A stretch of DNA of 64,000 nucleotides from an uncultured Cytophagales bacterium (GTDB lineage Bacteria > Bacteroidota > Bacteroidia > Cytophagales > Thermoflexibacteraceae). Where the stretch lies: positions 1 to 64,000 of the forward strand of contig CALHUI010000014.1 of NCBI GenBank assembly GCA_938039675.1. Reading direction: 5' to 3'. Below are positions 55,398 through 64,000 of this stretch, piece by piece. How positions within the stretch are numbered: the first letter of the stretch is position 1; each line of letters starts with the position of its first letter. The notes beneath the pieces were generated by a model, which was given only the letters and a program-made list of their open reading frames with translations, searched no databases and was not told where the DNA came from. A program made the position numbers and the translations under genes.

Positions 55398-58300
55398 TTA
55401 TTCAACTACCACTTTGGCAGTAAAGGCCTTATCCCTGCCAATGGCACGGATGATGTATGCCCCGTTAGTCAGTTTGCCCTGTATTTCTTCGGGAATAATT
55501 TCCAACTGAGTCTGCCCTTCTTCTATCCGCTCGCGGTATATCTCACGGCCTGCCATATCCCAAAGCACTAACCAGCCTACCCCTATACCACCAGCAGGAA
55601 GCACCACTTTCAGGCTTTGTCTGTTGCTTGCCAACGGATTGGGGTAAACTTCCATTTTGCCTGCCGTTGATGCAAGCGCGCTCCGCTCAAAAATGACTAC
55701 CTCTATTTTTGAATAGGTCGTCGTGCCGTCAAAATCTACCTGCTTTAAGCGGTAATAGTTTTTGCCCAACCATGGTTGTTGGTCGTAGTGTACGTAGTTT
55801 TGGATACTGTTGCTGAAGCCATTGTTGCCTTTGGACGATACGCGGGCGATGCTTTGGAAGTTTACGCCGTCGCGGCTCTTTTCTACTTCAAAGTAGTCGT
55901 TGTCGCGCTCCCATGCCGTCTGCCAAGTAATTTCCACTTGTCCAAGGTCGCCTTCCGATGCTATCGCACGCGCTTTAAAGCTTACTAATTCTATCGGCAG
56001 AATGGATATGGCATCGTCGGCATTATTGAAAGGCCCGTTGTAGGTAGTGGATAGCGACACCTGCACGCCTCTGCCGTCCACCTCTGTGCCCAGAGCAGCT
56101 GAACGACCTTCATCGTACCACATTAGGCCGCCACCTTTGTTGGTCCAGTGCGCCACTTTCAGCGGTGCAGATAAGAAACTTGTATTGACTGCGGTGCGGT
56201 TCGGGCTGCTGTCCCAACTTAATTTGGCACGAAAGGCAAGGCCTGATGGCGTAGCAGGGCCTGTTTTGTTGCTGTAATCAATTGTCCAAAATTCGCTCTC
56301 ATTGATAAAGCGGAGCGATGGCTGCTTTACATTGGTTGGGTAGTGGCTGCCTGCACCCGCATTGGTCAAGTCCTGCGGACGAATGCCTGCCGGAATGGTT
56401 GTTCCTGCCAAATTGGCATTGGTGCCGTAGTAACGCCCCACAAAATCATGATTGGCGGTCAGGTCTAACACACCCGAAGGAGCGTAGTAGTAGCCACGTC
56501 CCAACCATGTATCGGGCAGCGTGCCTGTTACAAACGGGGTATGACCTATCGGAAAGTCAAAGGTATTGTTACCGCCTACCACACTGGCTGTTGTAGCTGA
56601 CGTACCAATTTTGCGGACTGCTCCTACCACATAGCTGTTGTTATGAGGCCCTTGCGCGCCTGCAAAAGTGCCCGGCCCCAATACCTGTATGACGCCGGGA
56701 TTGTTCAGAAAGGTAATTTGGTTGTCATCGTCCTGACGGTTCACTGTGCCGTTGTTTTCTGTCCCATCGGCATTGCTCCAAAAGAAACCGTTGGTAAAAG
56801 TTACGCTCTGCTCAATGAGCGTGGGGTCTTCGCGCAGATAAACCGTACGACCGTTGACTGAACCTACAGTACCTTTGTTGATGATTATGTTATAGAACCG
56901 ATTAGAAACAGTTTGCGTAAAGCCTGTACCCGTGCCGCTTACTACGCTGCCGGAAGCTAATATTTGCGCGCGATTGCCGCCTTCAAAAGTTACAGTACCT
57001 GTGCCGGCATTGAAAAGGTTATTGACGGCATTGGTTGTTCCCGAAAAATCAAATGTACTGTTCAGCGTATTGCGGTTGCCAGTGCTGAATACTATCCAGT
57101 TGCCCTGAATGTTGATATTGTGGTTAGCTGTCGCAAGTTCGTTGGCCTGCCCGAAAGAAGCATAGTTGATGGTTGTCAAGAATCGGTTGCCGGCTACTCT
57201 GCCACCTACCATCAGATTGCCGCGAATGCGCATATTGCCGTTCAGAGTTTTTACCGCCGTGCCCGTTGCCGCAGGGTTCACCAGTTCAACGTTGGCATAG
57301 TTGTTTAATGCGCCTAAGGTTGTACCAAACAATCCTCGAATGGTTTGAGCAACACCTGCATTGTAGCGCACATAGGTATCCGTATCCATTTGGATATTTG
57401 CATCCACAAAGCCGTTTGTACCCGTAAAGGTTGGGAACAGGGTTGCCGTGGTTGCATTGCCTAAGGTCAGTGCCGATGCACCGTCGGAGGCTGCTGCGGG
57501 TGCGCCGGTTGCCCCATATAAGGTACTGCTCATGCCATAGGCAATAGACTCAAACACAGCAGTAGGTGCATAGCTGGCAGGCAAGGAGGCAAGCCCGTGA
57601 GCTGCTGCGGTGTTCATATAGGCGATAGTTGAGGCTATGGTAGCAAACATACGGAAATCCTGTGCGGTGCTGCCTGTACCGTTGATTTGAATGCCATTAT
57701 CTACCAGATTGACCAATGGTGCTATCACTAATGAACCGCGTACCCGATTTTGGGTGAAGCCCGTAGCACCGCCGCCTGTTACCGTACCTGCTACTATGGT
57801 TTTGGAAACCACTTCGTTGGGACGGTTGGCGACAGTCTGCGGCGCAATTAACCATAGGTTGGCATACGTTGCCTGTGCATCGGTAGTGTTGCCCAGTGCC
57901 TGTATATTCTGGTTGGAAGGTGTGGCAACCGTGCTTGAATTATTTCCAAAGTTATAGGCAATAGTAGTGCCCTGCTCTAAAAATAAGTGCGTGGCATTGT
58001 AGGCGGGGAATATGGGGAAAGTTGCAAGCCCATTATCTCTGTTACCAAGTGTAAAAATGGCAGGCCCATCGACCGCGCCTAAACCGCCAATGTTTTGGTC
58101 ATTATGAGGAATAGCTACACCACTTGTTGCTGTAGCCACTGACGAAAACATATGCAGCCGTGGTACACTTCCAGATGCCACCACTGGAGTTATCACATGC
58201 CCATTAATCAACCGTAAGTTATTATTGGGGTTAATGGTAATAGTGCCCCGTACACGCAATGAACCAGCTGAGTTTTTTGGCACAGGGCCGTTGGGAACAT

Positions 58301-61300
58301 CGCTCGGATTGGTCAGTGTTAGGTTAGCATAAGTGCGTACATTACCACCTGATGTCTGATTAAGAGCTCTAATGGTTTGGCGGCGACCGCTGTTATAAAC
58401 AACATTACCATAAAGACCATCGGCGGGGCTGATTTCAAAATAGATTTCAACATCATTATTACCGCCGAAATTGACAGGAAATGCCGTGGCAATATTAGCA
58501 GTACCCAGTATAATACGGCTCACTCCGTTGGCACCTGTTGAGTTACTGCCACCTATCAATGTTGTACGTCCTCCCGTCGGAGTAATTGCGTCGGCGGTGG
58601 CTTTCAACACAGGCATACGGAAAAAGCCTTCATTATTTACGTTCTTTGCATCACGCACCTGATAACCATTATCCCAAAAACTATTATTAGGTGCAATAAT
58701 TAAATCGCCTTTCAATTGGAATCCAAGCGTGGCGCTACTGGTTGCATCACCGGCAACATTAGCTGCCTGTGCGGCAGCACCCGAACCTGCTTCTTGTACG
58801 GCAGTTTTATTGATGGGCGCCGTAGCACTTGCAGAAGGATTTACCAGTACCAAATTGGAATAAATGCGGGTAGTATCCGAAGCATCGGTAAAGGTGCGAA
58901 TATTTTGCGGTACGCCTGCATTGTAAACAATGGTTGTACGGCCCTGTAAAAATACATTGCTGTTGAGAACATTGGCGGGGAAAGTTGTAGCCGTTGTAGC
59001 GTTGCCCAAACTCATGCGGCTTTCGCTATCAACCATCGTATGCAATGTAGGTGTATTAACTACTGCATCAGTAACGAGCATAGAACGCAAGTCATACAAA
59101 TCGCGCCAGCCGTTGAGGTCGGCAGCAATAGTATCAGTAGCTGTATGTCCATTATTTCGGGCGGGCAATACGCGGTACATATGCAATCTGCCTGCGGCAG
59201 TCATCGTAATCTGATTGCCATTATCCACTAAATGGGCATTCGGATAGATACGTAACTGACCACGTACATTGGCCGGTGCATCCAGTGTTTTGCTAACCAA
59301 TGAAGGCGGCGGCGCTGTTGAGCGGTCGCGGTTGGCTATTAACAAATGTCCATAGTCAGCATTTCCACCGCCATTTAATCCTTTGACTGTTTGGTCTGCC
59401 CCTGCGTTGTAATTCACAATGCTGTTGTTATCAAGCACAAGTGTTGGCGTGCCCGTAGGGAAAGTAGTGGCGTGGTTTACCAAAGGCACAGTCCGGTCTA
59501 AAGCATCCCGAGATAATGCGTCTAAGCCAGAGCCTAAGGTTAGGATTGCCCACGCTCCTACGGTGAACGTAGGGTTAGCACCTGTTAGGTTAATCTGATT
59601 GCCGTTATCAAGAAAATCAATACCACCGTTTTGTATCCAATTGCCTTGTATAGTAAGAGTGCCGCCGTTGGTTGGTGTAAATACAGGCACAGATGCTGCA
59701 CCGGGCGAGTGATTACCACCGGCATAGTTTACGTTACCTGTAACATTCTCCCGTATCAGATGACGCTTGCGCAAACGCAACCAGTTGGTACTGAATCCGG
59801 TAGGTGTTGTATAGCTGTTTAGTCCAAATTCAATATTGCCGTAATCGGGCACAATAGAAACATTTTGATGGCCATTTTGCCAGTATCGCACGTTACTGGT
59901 AGCTGCCAATGTAATGTCGGCTTTTGTGTAACCTAACGGGAAGGTGGTCGGATAACCATTGACCGCCGCAGGGAATTCCGTTCCCCAGTTGTAAACAGGT
60001 GCCCCGTAACGATTGGTTAGCCCCGCCCACGTGCTGCTGCCCAGATTTAACGTAGTACCTCCATCCATGCGGAAAGTACCTGTACCGCTGATTTTGCCTT
60101 TAATCTGCATAGGAACAGAACCGCCTTCATCATTGTCCCATAAGCGACCTTGTTTCACATAAATGTTGTGCAATACCGATACAGGAGAGTTTAATACGCG
60201 TACGTCCCAGTCGTTTTGGCGCTTATTAATGGTTAAGTCATAGAAACGACGACGGGTAGGGTCGTATGCAGCGTTGGGGTCATTCACGGGCTGTATAACA
60301 GGCTGCACCGGTGCAGGAACGCGAATATTTTCGTTCATAATGATATTAGCATTATTGGCATCAGCTCCATCATTCACCGAGCCGTCAAATACTACTTCAC
60401 TAGTAGATGCGTCGAAGTGTGCATGGTCAAACAGAGCACTGATTGTCCAATCACCTTCCAGATTAATTCTGCGAGGATTTCCTGGCTTGTAAGCGGTACT
60501 GCCCATATCTAAAGCCCCCTGATTGATAATAATGCTTGCTCGCGACCATGGCGTACCGCCGCCGGCTACCGTGCTAGGAGGTGTAGGATAAGAGGTTGCA
60601 TGCCGATGACTGTTCAAATCCATCGGGTCTATGGGTGTCCAAGTGCTATAGCGGTTGTCGAACATTACCTCGCCAGCAAAGCGCTGCCCGTTAGACTCTA
60701 TCTTGTGCACGGTAGGCCCGGTTCCCGGTCCGGTGTGGGGCATTCCTGAGCCAATGAAACTGAAACGACTAATAAAGTCATTGCGCAAGATGGTTTCCAT
60801 TGTTGTCAGATTAGGATTTGCCACCGCATTGGTGCTTAGCGGTCCGCCGGGAGATGCCCAGCGTAAGTCGCCCGCAATTTGCATTTCCGTTGTAGGCAAA
60901 ATGGGCTGTTGCTCGTTGGTAAAAATTGCCGGACCGGTGGCGGCAGTTCCCGTAACAAAGTTGCCTGCTGTAACTACCTTACCGGGCGCATTCATAGCAG
61001 CTGCAGAGGTCAGGTTCCAGATAAAATCGCGTGCTTGCGCTTGCGGAATATCCACAATCACGCGGCGGCGATGACGAATGAAATTAGTGTTTTGTATACT
61101 GCCGCGGAACGAATCGTCCAGAAAATATACATTGTCAATAATTGTAGGCACACACTGGTTATTTTGCATGATTTGTGCTTCTGTTAAAGAAGTAAGCACA
61201 GGATTGGTCGCCGGCTCGGTGTACCAGTTAGCAGGATTTGTCCAGAGCACGTTGTCGCCGTCGTCGTCCGGAATGCCATCGTAGTCCGTATCGGCGATTT

Positions 61301-64000
61301 TTCGGAAGATGTTTTTGGTTTTGTCTTTGTTAGTTCCACCCACCCAATAGAAATTTCGCCCCGAACGCACACCGGTAAATATCAGACTGGTGGCACCTGA
61401 ATTGTTGCCTGCGTCTGCTCCCGCATTCACCGTTAGGTCAATACCGGCGACATTCTCTACCACGTTTACGTCTTTTACTGTCAGAGCATTGACAGTTTGC
61501 GCATTATTAAGAATTAAATCAGCTTGCTGACCATCAACAATGGAAAAAAGCGAGGCCCAGCTTGAGCAAACACCCGGAAAACTGGTCGTTAAAGTTCCGG
61601 TAATACGTGTACGGGGAGTACTTGCAGGCGGGTTAGCATCAACAGCCGTATTGAGCTCTACGGTTGAAAATTCACCCATAGTTAGGTTAGCAATAATGTT
61701 ATTCTCTACTATTCCGCCGCCGCCTTTGCCGTTGTTCAAAACTAAGCGTGCCTGATTTTGCAACACGATATTCTGCCAAGTATTATCGCCGTATTCTATC
61801 GGGAAAATAATCGTAGAAGGCACAATACCTACATAAGCCAGTGCCTCCTCGCCAAGAAGCATTGTTTTACCCGCCACAGGCCAGTCCACACGGGCATAGA
61901 AATAAGCAATAGAAGCTTTACCAAGTGTTAAGTCGTTGTTGAAACGATATTGATTACCTGCTGGTGCAGTGAGCTCTCCCCCGTTACGTCTGGAGAACCA
62001 CACACGAGAAAGGTCACCAACTGTTACAGGCCCATCAAACCGGAAATTACCCCAAAAAGGTATAAATGAGTTGTTACCAATAATTACTGCTTTCTCAAAA
62101 CGGTTGATATTGCTCCATGCAGCATCAGCAGGAGCAGCACGCGGGCCTCTAATAACCGTACCGACATCATTATTAGGATTGCCTTTTGTATTATTGCCAA
62201 AATCTACTACTCCTTTGAAAATCAATTGTGTACTAAAATCATTCCATGTTTGGATGTATATTTGACGCTCTGGCGGAGCAGCAGGTGTATTGCTCAAACG
62301 CAACTCACGGAAGTGAAAAGGAATTCCCCAACCATCTACTTGAAAATCGATATCTGTATGACGCCAACCTATCCCAATATTAGGAACTTCACGCGCCACA
62401 TTGGCACTTCTTCCTAAGTTAATATCCACCCATAAACCTTCCGTATTAGCAGTACTATCATTATTAGCACCTGAGAAATACCAGTAGGACGCAGGAGAAG
62501 GCGTATTGAATGTGAAGTTAACACCACGCAAGTCCATTGCCTGATTGTCCGGTACAGAGCCGGGCGTAATATTTCCACTACGCCCTTGTATTGTCCAATG
62601 AGAATTGCCGCTTATAATTAGTTCACGCGGGGAGCTAAAGTTGATAGTAACGTAAGAACCTCCGTTGCTGCCAAAACGGTTAGTATTGAACCTGCCCACT
62701 ACTAAATTCTGTCCGTTGGTATCGAATACGCCGCGCCGCAAATACACTGAACCATTATTAACAGGATTAGCCCCTGCATCTATGCGCGCACTAAAATTGT
62801 CAATTAACCGCCAGCGGGTGTTATCGGCATTTCCATTAAATATCACTTCGCGGGGGAAGTTTGCTCCTCCGCTCCGAATTTCGTTCCAACCGTTGGCAGG
62901 TGTTCTTCTTGCGCCTGTAAAAGTAAAGTTTAAACGATTAGTCGCAGTTTCGTTCTGAAAAGTAACCGCACCGGCTGGGCGATAACAATCAAATGCACCG
63001 GCTATGGTCAGCATACGTGTAGCACCACCTATGCTACGCAAAATCGGGTTAGCAGGTGTTACGTCGGTAACAGACCAGCGCATACCGGCTACAGCATAGT
63101 TACCATCCACATCTACCGTAGGATTAGTGGCAGAAAACGAAATATCGTGATGTCCAAAAACCACTGAATCGCTCACCGTCGGGATACATACGGCAGGAAT
63201 AAATTCGTCAGGCTCAAAAGACCAGTTGTTAGCATTGCTCCAAAGCGTATTAGTACCCGCTTGCGGTCCGCCTGCTACCCAATAGAGCGTACGGTTAGTT
63301 GAAGTACTATTATTTTTAAAGTCAATACCGCTATTGCCGCCGCCATCCGTGTAGGCATAAGCACGAATATTGTTGGTAATTGAGGATGCGTCAAGATTTG
63401 ACACATTCACGCGTACCCAGTTGCGATTAGGCGGAGCAGCCGTTAAGTTAAGCGTAGCACTGCCCGAACCTGTTCTGCTCAGTGTAATTAAGTTGTCGCA
63501 AGCTCCGGTAACCGTAAAATTAGCACTAATGTTAGCTGTTTTGCCACCGGCAAAAAGATATGTGATGCTGTTTCCCGGACCGGCAGCAGTAGTAAGGGTT
63601 ACGGCATCGTTATAGTCTGTGCTGCCACCGTTGGCAAAAGTTACGGCGAGCGTACCCGTAATACCTGTGCCTGTTACTGTTCCACCAAAATTAACCACGC
63701 CGCCATTTTTGTATTGAATGTTGCTGCCGCCGCCATTGTAGGTTACATCTCCATAGACGTCAACTTTTCCTGCATTGCTAAACGTTGCTTTGTTGTTGCT
63801 TCCTAAACTCAAATTACCGGAAAGCACCGCATTGGTAACAGTACCTCCAAAATTGATATTGGCATTATCGTGGAAAGTAGTATGCTGACCAATGGTAAAA
63901 GCACCGTTATTGTTCATGGTGAAAGTTGCATCCTTAGAGAAAATTACATCCCTTCCGATGGATACATTTTTCACATTGGCATTGGTAGTAAACGACACTG
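55398..64000 (-). CDS. giant secreted T9SS cell-surface protein, N-terminus outside the window
   Basis: At least 2,867 residues; the frame runs off the right edge. The last part is a T9SS type A sorting domain (MEVYPNPLASNRQSLKVVLP, LWDMAGREIYRE, GAYIIRAIGRDKAFTAKVVV), which sends it through the type IX system to the cell surface or the medium. Before it comes a fibronectin-like block (VEITWQTAWERDNDYFEVEK, NYYRLKQVDFDGTTTYSKIE) typical of T9SS cargo. Upstream are long beta-rich repeats: at least five copies of a roughly 160-190-residue module (57.1-59.5 kb) and two modules starting YWVAGG / YWVGGT near 63.3 and 61.4 kb, each followed by NW.EP and a C.PT..D.V.F pattern. A surface adhesin or gliding-associated filament protein is likely. 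No enzyme domain is seen. Confidence 0.88.
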   Translation of the reverse strand, partial: VSFTTNANVKNVSIGRDVIFSKDATFTMNNNGAFTIGQHTTFHDNANINFGGTVTNAVLSGNLSLGSNNKATFSNAGKVDVYGDVTYNGGGSNIQYKNGGVVNFGGTVTGTGITGTLAVTFANGGSTDYNDAVTLTTAAGPGNSITYLFAGGKTANISANFTVTGACDNLITLSRTGSGSATLNLTAAPPNRNWVRVNVSNLDASSITNNIRAYAYTDGGGNSGIDFKNNSTSTNRTLYWVAGGPQAGTNTLWSNANNWSFEPDEFIPAVCIPTVSDSVVFGHHDISFSATNPTVDVDGNYAVAGMRWSVTDVTPANPILRSIGGATRMLTIAGAFDCYRPAGAVTFQNETATNRLNFTFTGARRTPANGWNEIRSGGANFPREVIFNGNADNTRWRLIDNFSARIDAGANPVNNGSVYLRRGVFDTNGQNLVVGRFNTNRFGSNGGSYVTINFSSPRELIISGNSHWTIQGRSGNITPGSVPDNQAMDLRGVNFTFNTPSPASYWYFSGANNDSTANTEGLWVDINLGRSANVAREVPNIGIGWRHTDIDFQVDGWGIPFHFRELRLSNTPAAPPERQIYIQTWNDFSTQLIFKGVVDFGNNTKGNPNNDVGTVIRGPRAAPADAAWSNINRFEKAVIIGNNSFIPFWGNFRFDGPVTVGDLSRVWFSRRNGGELTAPAGNQYRFNNDLTLGKASIAYFYARVDWPVAGKTMLLGEEALAYVGIVPSTIIFPIEYGDNTWQNIVLQNQARLVLNNGKGGGGIVENNIIANLTMGEFSTVELNTAVDANPPASTPRTRITGTLTTSFPGVCSSWASLFSIVDGQQADLILNNAQTVNALTVKDVNVVENVAGIDLTVNAGADAGNNSGATSLIFTGVRSGRNFYWVGGTNKDKTKNIFRKIADTDYDGIPDDDGDNVLWTNPANWYTEPATNPVLTSLTEAQIMQNNQCVPTIIDNVYFLDDSFRGSIQNTNFIRHRRRVIVDIPQAQARDFIWNLTSAAAMNAPGKVVTAGNFVTGTAATGPAIFTNEQQPILPTTEMQIAGDLRWASPGGPLSTNAVANPNLTTMETILRNDFISRFSFIGSGMPHTGPGTGPTVHKIESNGQRFAGEVMFDNRYSTWTPIDPMDLNSHRHATSYPTPPSTVAGGGTPWSRASIIINQGALDMGSTAYKPGNPRRINLEGDWTISALFDHAHFDASTSEVVFDGSVNDGADANNANIIMNENIRVPAPVQPVIQPVNDPNAAYDPTRRRFYDLTINKRQNDWDVRVLNSPVSVLHNIYVKQGRLWDNDEGGSVPMQIKGKISGTGTFRMDGGTTLNLGSSTWAGLTNRYGAPVYNWGTEFPAAVNGYPTTFPLGYTKADITLAATSNVRYWQNGHQNVSIVPDYGNIEFGLNSYTTPTGFSTNWLRLRKRHLIRENVTGNVNYAGGNHSPGAASVPVFTPTNGGTLTIQGNWIQNGGIDFLDNGNQINLTGANPTFTVGAWAILTLGSGLDALSRDALDRTVPLVNHATTFPTGTPTLVLDNNSIVNYNAGADQTVKGLNGGGNADYGHLLIANRDRSTAPPPSLVSKTLDAPANVRGQLRIYPNAHLVDNGNQITMTAAGRLHMYRVLPARNNGHTATDTIAADLNGWRDLYDLRSMLVTDAVVNTPTLHTMVDSESRMSLGNATTATTFPANVLNSNVFLQGRTTIVYNAGVPQNIRTFTDASDTTRIYSNLVLVNPSASATAPINKTAVQEAGSGAAAQAANVAGDATSSATLGFQLKGDLIIAPNNSFWDNGYQVRDAKNVNNEGFFRMPVLKATADAITPTGGRTTLIGGSNSTGANGVSRIILGTANIATAFPVNFGGNNDVEIYFEISPADGLYGNVVYNSGRRQTIRALNQTSGGNVRTYANLTLTNPSDVPNGPVPKNSAGSLRVRGTITINPNNNLRLINGHVITPVVASGSVPRLHMFSSVATATSGVAIPHNDQNIGGLGAVDGPAIFTLGNRDNGLATFPIFPAYNATHLFLEQGTTIAYNFGNNSSTVATPSNQNIQALGNTTDAQATYANLWLIAPQTVANRPNEVVSKTIVAGTVTGGGATGFTQNRVRGSLVIAPLVNLVDNGIQINGTGSTAQDFRMFATIASTIAYMNTAAAHGLASLPASYAPTAVFESIAYGMSSTLYGATGAPAAASDGASALTLGNATTATLFPTFTGTNGFVDANIQMDTDTYVRYNAGVAQTIRGLFGTTLGALNNYANVELVNPAATGTAVKTLNGNMRIRGNLMVGGRVAGNRFLTTINYASFGQANELATANHNINIQGNWIVFSTGNRNTLNSTFDFSGTTNAVNNLFNAGTGTVTFEGGNRAQILASGSVVSGTGTGFTQTVSNRFYNIIINKGTVGSVNGRTVYLREDPTLIEQSVTFTNGFFWSNADGTENNGTVNRQDDDNQITFLNNPGVIQVLGPGTFAGAQGPHNNSYVVGAVRKIGTSATTASVVGGNNTFDFPIGHTPFVTGTLPDTWLGRGYYYAPSGVLDLTANHDFVGRYYGTNANLAGTTIPAGIRPQDLTNAGAGSHYPTNVKQPSLRFINESEFWTIDYSNKTGPATPSGLAFRAKLSWDSSPNRTAVNTSFLSAPLKVAHWTNKGGGLMWYDEGRSAALGTEVDGRGVQVSLSTTYNGPFNNADDAISILPIELVSFKARAIASEGDLGQVEITWQTAWERDNDYFEVEKSRDGVNFQSIARVSSKGNNGFSNSIQNYVHYDQQPWLGKNYYRLKQVDFDGTTTYSKIEVVIFERSALASTAGKMEVYPNPLASNRQSLKVVLPAGGIGVGWLVLWDMAGREIYRERIEEGQTQLEIIPEEIQGKLTNGAYIIRAIGRDKAFTAKVVVE
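57100..59500 (-). repeat. tandem coding modules inside the giant T9SS gene
   Basis: Similar blocks recur at intervals of about 470-565 bp around 59395, 58905, 58375, 57905 and 57340. Each encodes a YNAG...QTIR/QNIQ/QTVKG strand, then YANL.L.NP, then a K(T/N) link and a RG.L.I.PN.N..D.G segment (for example QTIRALNQTSGGNVRTYANL and QNIQALGNTTDAQATYANLW). The DNA copies are diverged, so recombination between them is less likely than for recent duplications. Confidence 0.75.

Noticed and set aside
57100-59500. Regular repeats that might be read as a CRISPR-like or tandem non-coding array
   Set aside because: Period is about 500 bp, copies are diverged, and the unit is a multiple of three in an open frame; they are protein modules.

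Overview
The window comes from a member of the Bacteroidota, most likely a Cytophagales-type gliding or heterotrophic bacterium. Four kinds of evidence point there. The right edge is a giant protein with a type IX secretion (T9SS) C-terminal domain. Several genes have promoter elements of the Bacteroidota form TTTG-N18/19-TAnnTTTG. Secreted proteins mostly end their signal peptides in ...AQ, and canonical Shine-Dalgarno sites are rare. The gene content (DUF2490, DUF3592, DUF4129/DUF4350, choice-of-anchor I, UbiA with NGYNSYFD) also fits. I cannot name a genus.

Layout. Positions 1-0.9 kb hold debris: a decayed IS5-type transposase and a broken WG-repeat fragment. From 0.9 to 20 kb lie a secreted S10 peptidase, an AddA/RecB-like helicase-nuclease, a PAS-rich histidine kinase coupled to a UbiA prenyltransferase, a secreted double-VOC protein, a large HExxH/propeller/barrel protein, Hsp20, CinA, lipoproteins, a thioesterase and thrS. 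From 20 to 28 kb are DUF2490, a fatty-acid desaturase, initiator tRNA-Met, era, a subtilase, a GT9 glycosyltransferase, a TolC-type protein and a 2H phosphoesterase. From 28 to 33 kb a leftward operon encodes a DAB-type inorganic-carbon system: dabA (split by a one-base frameshift in a T8 tract), dabB and a DUF2231-like membrane protein. From 33 to 43.5 kb are a second Hsp20, the 2-oxoglutarate dehydrogenase genes odhA-odhB, a lytic transglycosylase with a 51-residue DUF2256 gene, a LOG-family protein, a Smr-domain protein and an Ldh-type oxidoreductase. From 43.6 to 52 kb a rightward DUF58/APC-transporter/SGNH set converges on a leftward, translationally coupled SpoIIM/YciC-like/DUF4129/DUF4350 operon preceded by a GmhB-like phosphatase. 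A 226-bp element bounded by inverted repeats, carB without its allosteric domain, and the C-terminal 2,867 residues of the giant T9SS protein fill the rest.

Most of the window is ordinary chromosomal housekeeping. I see no prophage, CRISPR array, defence island or biosynthetic cluster. The parts most worth a second look are the frameshifted dabA in an intact-looking DAB operon, the protease-propeller-barrel fusion, the perfect palindrome over the odhA promoter, the inverted-repeat-bounded element before carB, and the repeat architecture of the T9SS protein. Two otherwise intact genes (dabA and the SGNH hydrolase) each carry one single-base indel in a short homopolymer, so sequencing error must be excluded before a biological reading.
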